DNA of 64,000 nt from the NCBI RefSeq assembly GCF_022699665.1, contig NZ_JALDNB010000003.1:248001-312000 (forward strand), given 5' to 3'. The translations under genes and the position numbers were made by a program. Shown in pieces: positions 51,325 through 58,155 of the stretch; the stretch's first letter is position 1, and each line of letters opens with the position of its first letter. The notes under the pieces were generated by a model. That model made no database searches and had not been told where the DNA came from. It worked only from the letters and a program-made list of their open reading frames with translations. Source of the stretch: Chryseobacterium aahli (GTDB lineage: Bacteria; Bacteroidota; Bacteroidia; Flavobacteriales; Weeksellaceae).

Positions 51325-52380
51325 TTAGTCTATATATATCGATAGGAGACCTCCGATATTTGGATCTGAAACGGCTGTAATGGACTGACTCTGAACTTCA
51401 ACATCATTAATGAATACTTTTGCCAAAATTCCAATACTTGGACCATCTTTATATCTGATGGTGTAAATTTGCTGGTTTTTCACGTTAAATCCACGAATTC
51501 TGTTATATCCATTCGGATCGTTTAATTGCACTAATGTATTATTTTTATAATAAAAATTATCTCCGATGTAATACTTATCATTATCAATCCAAATAATATC
51601 TAAAATTTCACTAGGAGGATTTAAAGGTAATGGTATGGTAGCATTTGTATTTATATTTTTCAAAGTCTTTTCACCTGTTAGTATATTTTTAATATAGGCA
51701 TATATTCCGGTATTATCAGTATAAAAATCTTCAATTTGTGAGTCATTTGTCAGGGGGAAATATATGTTGTTTTTGTAAAATCCAGTTTCCCAAGTAAGTG
51801 GATTGTACTGATAATCTTTCCTGATTCCCAAATAAATTTCATTATTAATTAATTGATATCCTGCAGGGAATGTTACAGTTGTGTCATTTGAAATCATAAA
51901 TTTCATTCCGTTTTTCCAATAATAATAAGTTTGAGTTGTTTGACTAGGTATAGAAGTGTCAGTAATTGATCCGCAAAAATATATATTTCCATTTTGAACA
52001 ATCATTCTAGAAGAAATCTGAAAATAGTTACTTTGACTTGGATTTGGGACGCCCTCTAAATATTCATCTAAATTATGCTTTGTTCCATTTATCCATAAAT
52101 ACAAATGCTTAGATGGTAAATTTAAAATATATTCTGAGGTCATTGCTCCATACACGTAAACATTGTTGTTTTCAACTATAATTTGACTAGCGTATAATCC
52201 TGTACCATTACTAAGAATTACTTTTTGCCCGTTTTTCCAGTAACATGCCTGATTGTTCTCTGCTCCGGCAACATATATGTCTACAGAATTTACATTTTTC
52301 TCAAGCATTTCATCACTTTCACTTCTGCAAGAAAACATTATAGTCAAAATCAATAAAAATGGTAGAATTAAATTTCTCAT
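51325..52380 (-). CDS. Lipoprotein, first gene of the sigma operon
   Basis: A 351-residue lipoprotein with lipobox TIMFSC (Cys at about residue 18), then repeated beta-propeller-like units containing YVAGAENNQACYWKNGQKVIL, NNVYVYGAMTSEYI, NGNIYFCGSITD and GIRKDY; the recurring pattern (NNNVYVYG / NGNIYFCG / NNEIYLG) suggests a 5-7-bladed propeller facing the periplasm or surface. Starting at ATG 52380 places it 18 bases after an ECF-type promoter. It is directly followed by the sigma-fusion gene, so the two are translationally coupled. It could be the ligand sensor of the system; this is inference. Confidence 0.7.
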   Translation of the reverse strand: MRNLILPFLLILTIMFSCRSESDEMLEKNVNSVDIYVAGAENNQACYWKNGQKVILSNGTGLYASQIIVENNNVYVYGAMTSEYILNLPSKHLYLWINGTKHNLDEYLEGVPNPSQSNYFQISSRMIVQNGNIYFCGSITDTSIPSQTTQTYYYWKNGMKFMISNDTTVTFPAGYQLINNEIYLGIRKDYQYNPLTWETGFYKNNIYFPLTNDSQIEDFYTDNTGIYAYIKNILTGEKTLKNINTNATIPLPLNPPSEILDIIWIDNDKYYIGDNFYYKNNTLVQLNDPNGYNRIRGFNVKNQQIYTIRYKDGPSIGILAKVFINDVEVQSQSITAVSDPNIGGLLSIYID

Positions 52381-52397
52381 GGTCGTTATTTTATTAT

Positions 52398-52426
52398 TAA
52401 GATGCAAAAAACTGAAAAGGTTGCAG
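52398..52426 (-). promoter_or_regulatory. ECF-type promoter of the lipoprotein-sigma-barrel operon
   Basis: Minus strand: CTGCAACC, 14 bases (mostly T), then CATCTTA, then ~18 bases to the ATG at 52380. The -35 GCAACC and -10 CATCTTA match, in sequence and 14-base spacing, the promoter at 52914. A typical -35 AAC / -10 GTC-like ECF layout. Confidence 0.6.
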
Positions 52427-52431
52427 ATGGG

Positions 52432-52887
52432 TTATTGGAATGAAACAGGTTTTGTACTTTTTGGTATTTTCACAATGTGATAGGGTTGCGTAACAACAGA
52501 TGTTGCGTTTCCTGTCAGAAGTTTTTCAAGATCTACCACGATGCTTTGCGGGTTCTCATCTACGGTAATAATATCAATGGAATGTCCGCCATTTGAGAAA
52601 ACCTGATCAAAAGTTGCGATAATCATAAACTGGTTAAAATCTATATTAGTTTCTGTAAAACTACCTGAAATATTATTAGAAGCATCTAAATTATTAAGGA
52701 GAGTATTCCACTGTGCAGAATTTGTGATGACCATATTTTGCTGCGGAATATTATTTCCAACCAAATCACCTTTCCCGATCTGTTGTACGGCTATCGGAGT
52801 TTTATATTCAGTATTTTCTTCATTATCTTTACAGGAGTTTAAGATAAAGAAAACTGAACAAAAGAATAGAAGTAGATAATTTTTCAT
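52432..52887 (-). CDS. PrcB_C-domain lipoprotein
   Basis: A 151-residue lipoprotein (lipobox LNSC). The C-terminal domain (about 35-151) has the pattern FNQFMIIATFDQVFSNGGHSIDIITVDENPQSIVVDLE ... QPYHIVKIPKS, like the PrcB C-terminal domain first described in the dentilisin protease complex of Treponema, a small beta domain thought to stabilise surface complexes. It has its own ECF-type promoter (52914-52942) identical in layout to that of the sigma operon downstream, so it is a likely member of the same regulon. I start at ATG 52887, which gives the lipobox. Confidence 0.72.
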   Translation of the reverse strand: MKNYLLLFFCSVFFILNSCKDNEENTEYKTPIAVQQIGKGDLVGNNIPQQNMVITNSAQWNTLLNNLDASNNISGSFTETNIDFNQFMIIATFDQVFSNGGHSIDIITVDENPQSIVVDLEKLLTGNATSVVTQPYHIVKIPKSTKPVSFQ

Positions 52888-52913
52888 AATTGATAATTTT
52901 TTGGTTACAATTA

Positions 52914-52942
52914 TAAGATGAAAAAAACTCAAAAGGTTGCAG
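52914..52942 (-). promoter_or_regulatory. ECF-type promoter of the PrcB_C lipoprotein gene
   Basis: Minus strand: CTGCAACC, 14 bases, CATCTTA, ~27 bases to the ATG at 52887. Same -35, -10 and spacing as 52398-52426. Confidence 0.6.
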
Positions 52943-52950
52943 CAAGTATA

Positions 52951-52978
52951 TAAAAAAAGACTCAAATAATTTGAGCCT
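52951..52978 (-). terminator. Terminator of thioesterase/acyltransferase operon
   Basis: Minus strand: GGCTCAAATT / AATTTGAGtCt-type stem followed by TTTTTTT, 20 bases after the stop at 53000. Confidence 0.75.
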
Positions 52979-52999
52979 TAAGTATTTTTACTTTAAATA

Positions 53000-53434
53000 T
53001 TATCTGTTAATAATATTATTCGTCATCGTCGTATGATTGATCAGTTGACCTTTCTCGTCCCGTATTTCAATTTCAGAAACATGCATGGTCTTTCCTTTTC
53101 TGATGAATCTTGCAACTGCAGTTACAATTCCGTCTTTTTTGCTTCGTAAATGATTGGAATTGATATTGGTTCCCACGCCGAAATACTTGCTCCCATCTAT
53201 GAAAATATTAGAAAGGCTCGACCCCATCGTTTCTGCTAAAACGCAACTTGCACCGCCATGCATAATCCCGAAAGGCTGATGGATTTTTGGTGAAACAGGC
53301 ATTGTTGCAGTAAGCGTTTCATTTTCGATGTCGATATCGATGAATTGTATATCAAGAGTCTTTGCAAAAGTTTCCTCGCCCCAATTGTTGATGAATTCTA
53401 AAATTTCTTCTTTTGTTTTGCCTTCTGTGTACAT
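53000..53434 (-). CDS. PaaI-family thioesterase
   Basis: A 144-residue hotdog-fold thioesterase. The signature FGIMHGGASCVLAETMGS (the conserved acidic residue in HGGASCVLAET corresponds to the catalytic Asp/Glu of the family), NINSNHLRSKKDGIVTAVARFI and KGKTMHVSEIEIRDEKGQLI are visible. PaaI enzymes cleave aryl-acyl-CoA thioesters; in Bacteroidota the paralogue next to menF is thought to cleave 1,4-dihydroxy-2-naphthoyl-CoA in menaquinone synthesis. Here menF is 3.7 kb away, on the other side of the sigma block. I start at ATG 53434; the frame could be extended, but that part is the translated intergenic repeat (53437-53470). Confidence 0.85.
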   Translation of the reverse strand: MYTEGKTKEEILEFINNWGEETFAKTLDIQFIDIDIENETLTATMPVSPKIHQPFGIMHGGASCVLAETMGSSLSNIFIDGSKYFGVGTNINSNHLRSKKDGIVTAVARFIRKGKTMHVSEIEIRDEKGQLINHTTMTNNIINR

Positions 53435-53436
53435 AT

Positions 53437-53470
53437 CTATAAGTAATGAGTAATTGGTAATGAGTAATTT
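53437..53470. repeat. AATTACTCATTACC intergenic repeat
   Basis: Two copies of AGTAATGAGTAATTGG-type sequence in tandem, related to the sequence at 18163-18195. It is located between the thioesterase start and the acyltransferase gene on the minus strand. Confidence 0.4.
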
Positions 53471-53475
53471 TGTTT

Positions 53476-54072
53476 TTAGCTCTTCGCTTCTGCATCGTTT
53501 CCGATAATGTTCGGATTCCAATTGGCTGGTATTTTCGGTCCGATGTCGTTTTTGATATAGTAATTTTGAATTTCTTCCATCACTTCAAGGAAAGATGCAG
53601 TTTCTAATCTTTCATAGGGGATAGTGTAGCCTAAGTAAACAATATTTCTTTTAAAATCTCCTGCCGCTAAAACGATAGGAACTTTTGCTGCCAAAGCCAT
53701 GTGATAAAAGCCTTTTCTCCATTTCGGAACCCAGCTTCTTGTGCCTTCCGGTGTGATTACCAAACTGAAATCATCTTTTTTAAATTCATTTGCAACAAAA
53801 TTAATCAAATCATTTTTCTGGCTTCTGTCGATACCGATACCTCCTAGACCCCGTACAAGCGAACCATACCAGGCTTTTGTGTGAGCATCTTTGATAATGA
53901 TTTTCAACGGTTTTTCTAAGGTCCAGTAAGCAAGATTTCCCAATATGTATTCCATGTTGTGGGTGTGGGGTGCCACCACCAGAATACAACGGTTCAGGCT
54001 ATTTACATCGCCCTGAAGAACGACTTTCCAACCCAATATTTTTAATATCAATTTGCCTAATAGCTTTTTCAT
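53476..54072 (-). CDS. 1-acyl-sn-glycerol-3-phosphate acyltransferase-like protein (PlsC family)
   Basis: A 198-residue glycerolipid acyltransferase. The N-terminal amphipathic helix (MKKLLGKLILKILGWKVVLQG) leads to motif I APHTHNMEYI, block II GGIGIDRSQKNDL, motif III LVITPEGTRSW. Motif I, normally HX4D, reads HTHNME here, i.e. Asp replaced by Glu. The family makes phosphatidic acid or acylates other glycerolipids at the inner membrane. Cotranscribed with the PaaI thioesterase gene, but with 41 bases between. I start at ATG 54072 (an in-frame ATG at 54105 is 33 bases upstream). Confidence 0.8.
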   Translation of the reverse strand: MKKLLGKLILKILGWKVVLQGDVNSLNRCILVVAPHTHNMEYILGNLAYWTLEKPLKIIIKDAHTKAWYGSLVRGLGGIGIDRSQKNDLINFVANEFKKDDFSLVITPEGTRSWVPKWRKGFYHMALAAKVPIVLAAGDFKRNIVYLGYTIPYERLETASFLEVMEEIQNYYIKNDIGPKIPANWNPNIIGNDAEAKS

Positions 54073-54089
54073 GAATTTAAATTTAAAAC

Positions 54090-54117
54090 AAAAAAGTATA
54101 ACCAATAATGGTTATAC
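54090..54117 (-). terminator. Terminator after the 20-residue peptide ORF
   Basis: Minus strand: GTATAACCA / TGGTTATAC perfect stem with a four-base loop followed by TTTTTT. It lies between the small ORF (54147-54209) and the acyltransferase start. Confidence 0.85.
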
Positions 54118-54146
54118 TCTACAAATATATTGAAATATTATGGCTC

Positions 54147-54209
54147 TTAAAATAATCCGCTGATTAAATCTGCGATTTTTACTGCAATTTCTAAAACTAA
54201 TTGTACCAT
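54147..54209 (-). CDS. Putative 20-residue amphipathic peptide
   Basis: ATG at 54207-54209, stop TAA at 54147, encoding M-VQLVLEIAVKIADLISGLF. Hydrophobic residues and the polar residues Gln3, Glu7, Lys11, Asp14 and Ser17 alternate with i, i+4, i+4, i+3, i+3 spacing, so one face of a helix is polar and the rest hydrophobic, the pattern of delta-hemolysin or phenol-soluble-modulin-type peptides. It is followed, 29 bases after the stop, by a strong terminator and precedes no other gene in its transcript. A short ORF in AT-rich DNA can arise by chance, and no ribosome-binding site can be judged (they are weak in Bacteroidota), so this remains a candidate. Confidence 0.4.
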   Translation of the reverse strand: MVQLVLEIAVKIADLISGLF

Positions 54210-54302
54210 GATTTGATGTTTTTGTATTGGTTAATTTTTTTTACGAATATAAGACTATTTTAGCATATAAACCACTTATTAATGAAAATTTTTGCTATTT
54301 TT

Positions 54303-54368
54303 TTGAGAGTAGAAGGGTGTGGGTTTCAAACGGTTGCTCTACATCCACACCTTCCGCCACTCTCTCAA
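54303..54368. ncRNA. Long stem-loop, possible structured RNA
   Basis: TTGAGAGT / ACTCTC-TCAA outer stem and GGTGTGG / CCACACC inner stem with GAA / TTC between, enclosing GTTTCAAACGGTTGCTCTAC. Located 7 bases after the pspC-like stop. On the minus strand GAGAGAGTGGCGGAAGG resembles the start of a tRNA-Leu, but no complete cloverleaf can be drawn. No T run follows, so it is not a simple terminator. Could be a degraded tRNA or a small RNA. Confidence 0.4.
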
Positions 54369-54374
54369 GTTTAA

Positions 54375-56117
54375 TTATTTGGTTTTGATAGAAACTTCTT
54401 TTTTTCCGTCTTTTATTTTGATATCAACGTCTTTCATTTTATCAATGTTCATCTTCATCGTATCCATAATCTTTTTGGCTTCATCTTTTTGATATTTCTT
54501 GCCATTGATGATGACGCTGTCTCTGTCGTTATCGTTATATTCTATGGTAGAACCGTTGATTGAGATTTTGTTTTTCTCAATTGAAATATTTCCGTTTTCA
54601 TTGTCGTTGTTGTCTTCTTCATCATTATCTTCTTCATCATTATCATTGATTCCGTTACCGTCTGTATCTCCGTCAAAATTGATTCCGTCTTTCTTCAAAG
54701 GAATTACAATTGAGTTTTGTGGAATTACCAATTCGTAATCAATGCTGTAATCTCTGAAACGGTGATCGTAAGGATATTTGATATAATTCGGAAGAATCAC
54801 TTTGTTACCAACAATCTCCACAGGAACACTTGCATTAAGCGGGATATTGTATCCTTTCGCCTCCTTTTTAATAATTAAATAAGGGGTTTTGATATCTGCT
54901 TTTCTTGTAACGTCCACATGAATCCAGTCTTTCTCATAAACAGATATTTTATCAGAAAAAAGATCATCGTCGTATGCAGTGAAGTTCTGAGGGATTGTTA
55001 CACTTTTCATGTCCACATAAATGGTGTCAGATAATGTATTGATGGCTACCTCTTCAGTGTCTTCTTTTTGTCCTTTTAAGAACATTTCTTTTTTTGCCAT
55101 GCTCACTCCAAAATAAGTACCTAATGCAATAACTGCCAGAAAAAGAACTCCTATTACCCAACCAATGTTTCTCAGTTTAGTTTTTGGTGAGAAAATCTTG
55201 ATGCTTAGCAAACTGAATAATATTGCAGGAATCAATGATGCTATAATGATTAGTGCAGTAAATACAGTGTACAATCCATCATCATCAAAAAGGAACTTCA
55301 TTTCATTTGCTCCCGGAAAATTTGAATCTATTCCGAAAAGTCCGAATAACACAAATACTCCAATGATGCTTCCAAATGCAAAAAAGACAAATAATGCACC
55401 TATTAAATATTTTAGAATATTCCAAACACCGCTTCCTGCATTATTGATATGAGGTTTGTTTTCAATATAAATTTCTCCGGCTCTGGTAGTAGTTTCATTG
55501 GCAAACTGTACAATTTTGCTCGATTCTTCTTTCAGATTGTCAAAATTCAAAGGCTTTCCCTTCATTTTCAAAAAATCTGATGCGGTCTCTGCTTGCGGTA
55601 AAACAGCCCAAAGAATGAAATATAAAATAATCACTAGGAAAGATGATCCCGGTGCTACCCAAAGAAAGATAAATGCACCCACCCAGATTAATCTCATCCA
55701 AGTAATATCCATTCCTGAATAAGCGGCTAAACCTGCGCAAACTCCGGCAATCTTTTGTCTTTCAGGATCACGGAATAACTGTCTTTTATCAGTCTGTGTA
55801 GTTCCTGAGAAGTTATTTCTGTTTGAGTTTGTATTTTTCTCAGAATAATAAGCTTCTTCCTGTTCTTCAATTTTTTCAGGAGAACCGATTTGGGCAATTA
55901 CCTTTTCTACATCACCATCGTTGATTACTTCACGTTTTCCTAAAGTATCTCTGAAGATTTCTACCATTCTGATTTCTATGTCGTGCATTACCTCGTCTGC
56001 TTCAGAAGCCTCTAGTGAGCTTCTAAGAGCGTTAAGATAATCGCTGAGCTTTATGTATGCGTGTTCTTCTATTGTGAAAGAAAAACCTGCGAGTCCTATT
56101 GAGAGTGTCTTGTTCAT
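54375..56117 (-). CDS. PspC-domain membrane protein
   Basis: A 580-residue inner-membrane protein. The N-terminal ~85 residues (LSDYLNALRSSLEASEADEVMHDIEIRMVEIFRDTLGKREVINDGDVEKVIAQIGSPEKIEEQE) are an HAAS-like helical domain; PspC domain at about 110-175 (KRQLFRDPERQKIAGVCAGLAAYSGMDITWMRLIWVGAFIF), then four to five membrane helices and a C-terminal periplasmic domain (about 355-580) with an Asn/Asp/Glu-rich stretch (DNDEEDNDEEDNND). Such proteins occur in Bacteroidota directly after padR genes and probably sense envelope stress. It starts 12 bases after the padR stop, so it is in the padR operon. Confidence 0.85.
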   Translation of the reverse strand: MNKTLSIGLAGFSFTIEEHAYIKLSDYLNALRSSLEASEADEVMHDIEIRMVEIFRDTLGKREVINDGDVEKVIAQIGSPEKIEEQEEAYYSEKNTNSNRNNFSGTTQTDKRQLFRDPERQKIAGVCAGLAAYSGMDITWMRLIWVGAFIFLWVAPGSSFLVIILYFILWAVLPQAETASDFLKMKGKPLNFDNLKEESSKIVQFANETTTRAGEIYIENKPHINNAGSGVWNILKYLIGALFVFFAFGSIIGVFVLFGLFGIDSNFPGANEMKFLFDDDGLYTVFTALIIIASLIPAILFSLLSIKIFSPKTKLRNIGWVIGVLFLAVIALGTYFGVSMAKKEMFLKGQKEDTEEVAINTLSDTIYVDMKSVTIPQNFTAYDDDLFSDKISVYEKDWIHVDVTRKADIKTPYLIIKKEAKGYNIPLNASVPVEIVGNKVILPNYIKYPYDHRFRDYSIDYELVIPQNSIVIPLKKDGINFDGDTDGNGINDNDEEDNDEEDNNDNENGNISIEKNKISINGSTIEYNDNDRDSVIINGKKYQKDEAKKIMDTMKMNIDKMKDVDIKIKDGKKEVSIKTK

Positions 56118-56129
56118 AGCTTTGTTTTT

Positions 56130-56459
56130 TTAAATTTTTTGAGTGATTTGGTTCACAGAATCTGTCAATTCTTTCCAGGTATTTTGCAGCTCGGCTAAAA
56201 AAGTTTCCCCTTTCTCTGTGATCTGATAATATTTTCTTGGCGGGCCTCCTGTAGATTCTTCCCATCTGTAAGAAAGAAATTCACCGTTTTTCAATCTTGT
56301 TAAAAGAGGGTAGAGGGTTCCTTCCACAACATCCAGTTTTCCTTTTTTCAGTTCATCTATTAAATCAGAAACATACATTTCGCGATTGTTGATAAGACTC
56401 AAAATACAGAATTCCAGAATCCCTTTTCGCATTTGCGCTTTGGTATTTTCAGTATTCAT
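56130..56459 (-). CDS. PadR-family transcriptional regulator
   Basis: A 109-residue winged helix-turn-helix repressor. RKGILEFCILSLINNREMYVSDLIDELKKGKLDVVEGTLYPLLTRLKNGEFLSYRWEESTGGPPRKYYQITEKGE is the complete PadR wHTH, and a C-terminal helix (FLAELQNTWKELTDSVNQI) gives dimerisation. It is followed 12 bases later by the PspC gene. Its own promoter overlaps an 18-bp palindrome (56537-56554), so autorepression is likely. PadR-type regulators often respond to antimicrobial peptides or envelope-active compounds. Confidence 0.9.
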   Translation of the reverse strand: MNTENTKAQMRKGILEFCILSLINNREMYVSDLIDELKKGKLDVVEGTLYPLLTRLKNGEFLSYRWEESTGGPPRKYYQITEKGETFLAELQNTWKELTDSVNQITQKI

Positions 56460-56536
56460 CTTTAGTAAGTTTTTGTTATTGAGTTATATAAAATCAGTTT
56501 TCGGTTCCTAGCTAGTTAAACCTTCTCCGATTCTAC

Positions 56537-56554
56537 ATTACAAAGATATGTAAT
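56537..56554. promoter_or_regulatory. Palindromic operator for PadR
   Basis: ATTACA-AAGATA-TGTAAT, a perfect 6-bp inverted repeat with 6-base centre. It overlaps the -7 element of the padR promoter, as expected for an autorepressor site. Confidence 0.55.
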
Positions 56555-56572
56555 TAAAATGGTAATATGCAA
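56541..56572 (-). promoter_or_regulatory. Promoter of padR-pspC operon
   Basis: Minus strand: TTG (56570-56572), 21 bases, TATCTTTG (56541-56548), then ~80 bases to the padR ATG. Consensus -33/-7 spacing. Confidence 0.55.
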
Positions 56573-56699
56573 TACAAAGTAGTGTAAATATTTTTAAATT
56601 TAATTTAAAGTGTTGATTTTTAGTTATATAAATTTTAAACTGATTTTGTATTCTGAATTATTTATACTTAAAAAAAGATATTTTAAAACCTAAATTTTC

Positions 56700-56707
56700 T
56701 ATTTTTG
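56700..56707 (+). promoter_or_regulatory. Candidate -7 element of gene 56753
   Basis: TATTTTTG ends 45 bases before the ATG at 56753; no clear -33 TTG. Confidence 0.35.
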
Positions 56708-56752
56708 CAATATATTATGTTAAATTGATACTCGGAAAAACAACTAAAAACA

Positions 56753-57460
56753 ATGAAGTACAAATTTTTCTACCTGTTAAGTCTATTTGGAACTTTATGT
56801 TGGGCTCAGAATTATTTTGAATTAAATGAAATCTCTAAAAATTATCATGTGAGCATTGATATAGCCACATGTAATGAAAAAGAATGTTTTGGGAAATCAT
56901 CCGTTAATTTGACAGATAAGAAAACATCAGAGAAATTTCCAGCCTTGATTTCAGATAATTTTACTTTTACCATTGAAACAGATTCATTAAATTTAAACAA
57001 AGCTAAATTTAACGAAGAACCGCAATCTTTAATTTTTGAAGATTTTAATTTTGATGGTTTTGAAGATCTAGCTTTGATTAATAAATTTTCAGATAATTCT
57101 GAGAAATCCATTTATGATATTTATACCTTTGATTCCATTCAAAAACAGTTTTTAATGAATGAAGGAATGACGACTGTGGTAAAAGATAATTCAGCAATGT
57201 TTACCGTAGATTCTGAAAGAAAAAGACTAATCATGTATTTGAAATCAGGATGTTGTTTACATATTACCAAAGAATATAACGTCATTCCGGAAAGAGATCC
57301 TTTAAAAGTATACGAATTTGAAGAAGACACCAGAGATCGGGAAACTGTAATCACAAAGAAAAGTGAGTTTATAGATTACAAATGGTTTACAAAGACGACA
57401 AAATATCCCAGAGAAGTTTATTATAAAGAAAATAATGATGAAAATACAGAAAGAAATTGA
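56753..57460 (+). CDS. XAC2610-like exported protein
   Basis: A 235-residue protein with a signal peptide (1-18, LCWAQ). The centre has an FG-GAP-like calcium loop FEDFNFDGFEDLALIN (about 98-113), and later FTVDSERKRLIMYLKSGCCLH; this combination (a DFNFDGxxDL loop followed by a region with paired cysteines) is what I associate with the XAC2610-related family (beta-sandwich, periplasmic, unknown role). Its 3' end overlaps the start of the HD-domain gene by 26 bases, so the two are cotranscribed. Confidence 0.7.
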   Translation: MKYKFFYLLSLFGTLCWAQNYFELNEISKNYHVSIDIATCNEKECFGKSSVNLTDKKTSEKFPALISDNFTFTIETDSLNLNKAKFNEEPQSLIFEDFNFDGFEDLALINKFSDNSEKSIYDIYTFDSIQKQFLMNEGMTTVVKDNSAMFTVDSERKRLIMYLKSGCCLHITKEYNVIPERDPLKVYEFEEDTRDRETVITKKSEFIDYKWFTKTTKYPREVYYKENNDENTERN

Positions 57461-58028
57461 TTTTATAGTCGCTATCGACGCTTTAAAAAATGTACAAAGA
57501 AGAAATTACAACGCTGACGATTCTAGAAGAGAAAATACAGCTGAACATTCCTGGCAGATTATCATTTTAGCTCAAATTCTATTTCCTTATGCGAAAAACA
57601 GAGCAGATATAGATTTGTTGAGAGTAATCAGAATGCTGTCAATTCACGATTTGGTAGAAATTGAAGCGGGAGATACTTTCCTTTTTGATGAAGCAGCAAT
57701 GGTTGGGAAGTTTGAAAGAGAAAAGCTTTCTGCTAAAAATATTTTTGGAATTTTAGATGAACCCATTCGTTCAGAATTTTTCAATCTTTGGCTGGAATTT
57801 GAAGAGGAGCAAACTCCGGATGCAATTTTCGCGTGTGCTATTGATAGAATCATGCCTTTTATTCTCAACTCCCACACTTCCGGAAAAAGCTGGACAGAAG
57901 CTTCGGTAACTGAGAAACAAGTTAGAAATATGCTCGAAAATGCCATCAGCAGAGCATCCGATGAAATGGGAGAGGCTTTTCAGTTTTTAATGATTAAAAA
58001 TCTTGAAACGGAGAAGGTTTTAAGATGA
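57435..58028 (+). CDS. HD-domain phosphohydrolase (YfbR-like)
   Basis: A 197-residue metal-dependent phosphohydrolase. His38 in RRENTAEHSW, His71 and Asp72 in LSIHDLVEIEAGD give the HD motif, with a further Asp in the C-terminal FACAIDRIMPFI. The combination AEHSW...HDLVEIEAGD matches HD_3/YfbR-type enzymes, some of which are 5'-deoxynucleotidases that remove phosphate from dNMPs. Cytoplasmic. Overlaps the end of gene 56753 by 26 bases; the function of that pairing is unknown. Confidence 0.82.
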   Translation: MMKIQKEIDFIVAIDALKNVQRRNYNADDSRRENTAEHSWQIIILAQILFPYAKNRADIDLLRVIRMLSIHDLVEIEAGDTFLFDEAAMVGKFEREKLSAKNIFGILDEPIRSEFFNLWLEFEEEQTPDAIFACAIDRIMPFILNSHTSGKSWTEASVTEKQVRNMLENAISRASDEMGEAFQFLMIKNLETEKVLR

Positions 58029-58078
58029 TTTTAAAATAAATACTCTTACTAGATTATTCAAATTTTCATTTTAAGTTT

Positions 58079-58129
58079 GTCATTCCGCAGGAATCTAAAT
58101 TCACTATATAGAGATGCTTCCAGTATGAC
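58079..58129. repeat. REP-like hairpin element (GTCATTCCG type)
   Basis: GTCATTCCGCAGGAATCTA at the left and, inverted, AGATGCTTCCAGTATGAC at the right form a 51-base hairpin unit (REPIN-like). Similar outer ends (GTCATTC / GAATGAC) are seen in the GIY-YIG-linked repeats at 30788 and 31149, but the inner sequence is different, so this is another family. Confidence 0.6.
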
Positions 58130-58155
58130 AAAATAGATTTAAATATAAGAAGAAA

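Noticed and set aside
53435..53521. N-terminal extension of the PaaI thioesterase
   Set aside because: The added residues (LLITNYSLLI) are the translation of an AT-rich intergenic repeat; ATG 53434 gives the normal family start.
54303..54368. tRNA-Leu or other complete tRNA
   Set aside because: The 5' part is reminiscent of tRNA-Leu, but no anticodon arm, T-arm with GTTCGAA-like loop, or 3' CCA can be placed consistently.
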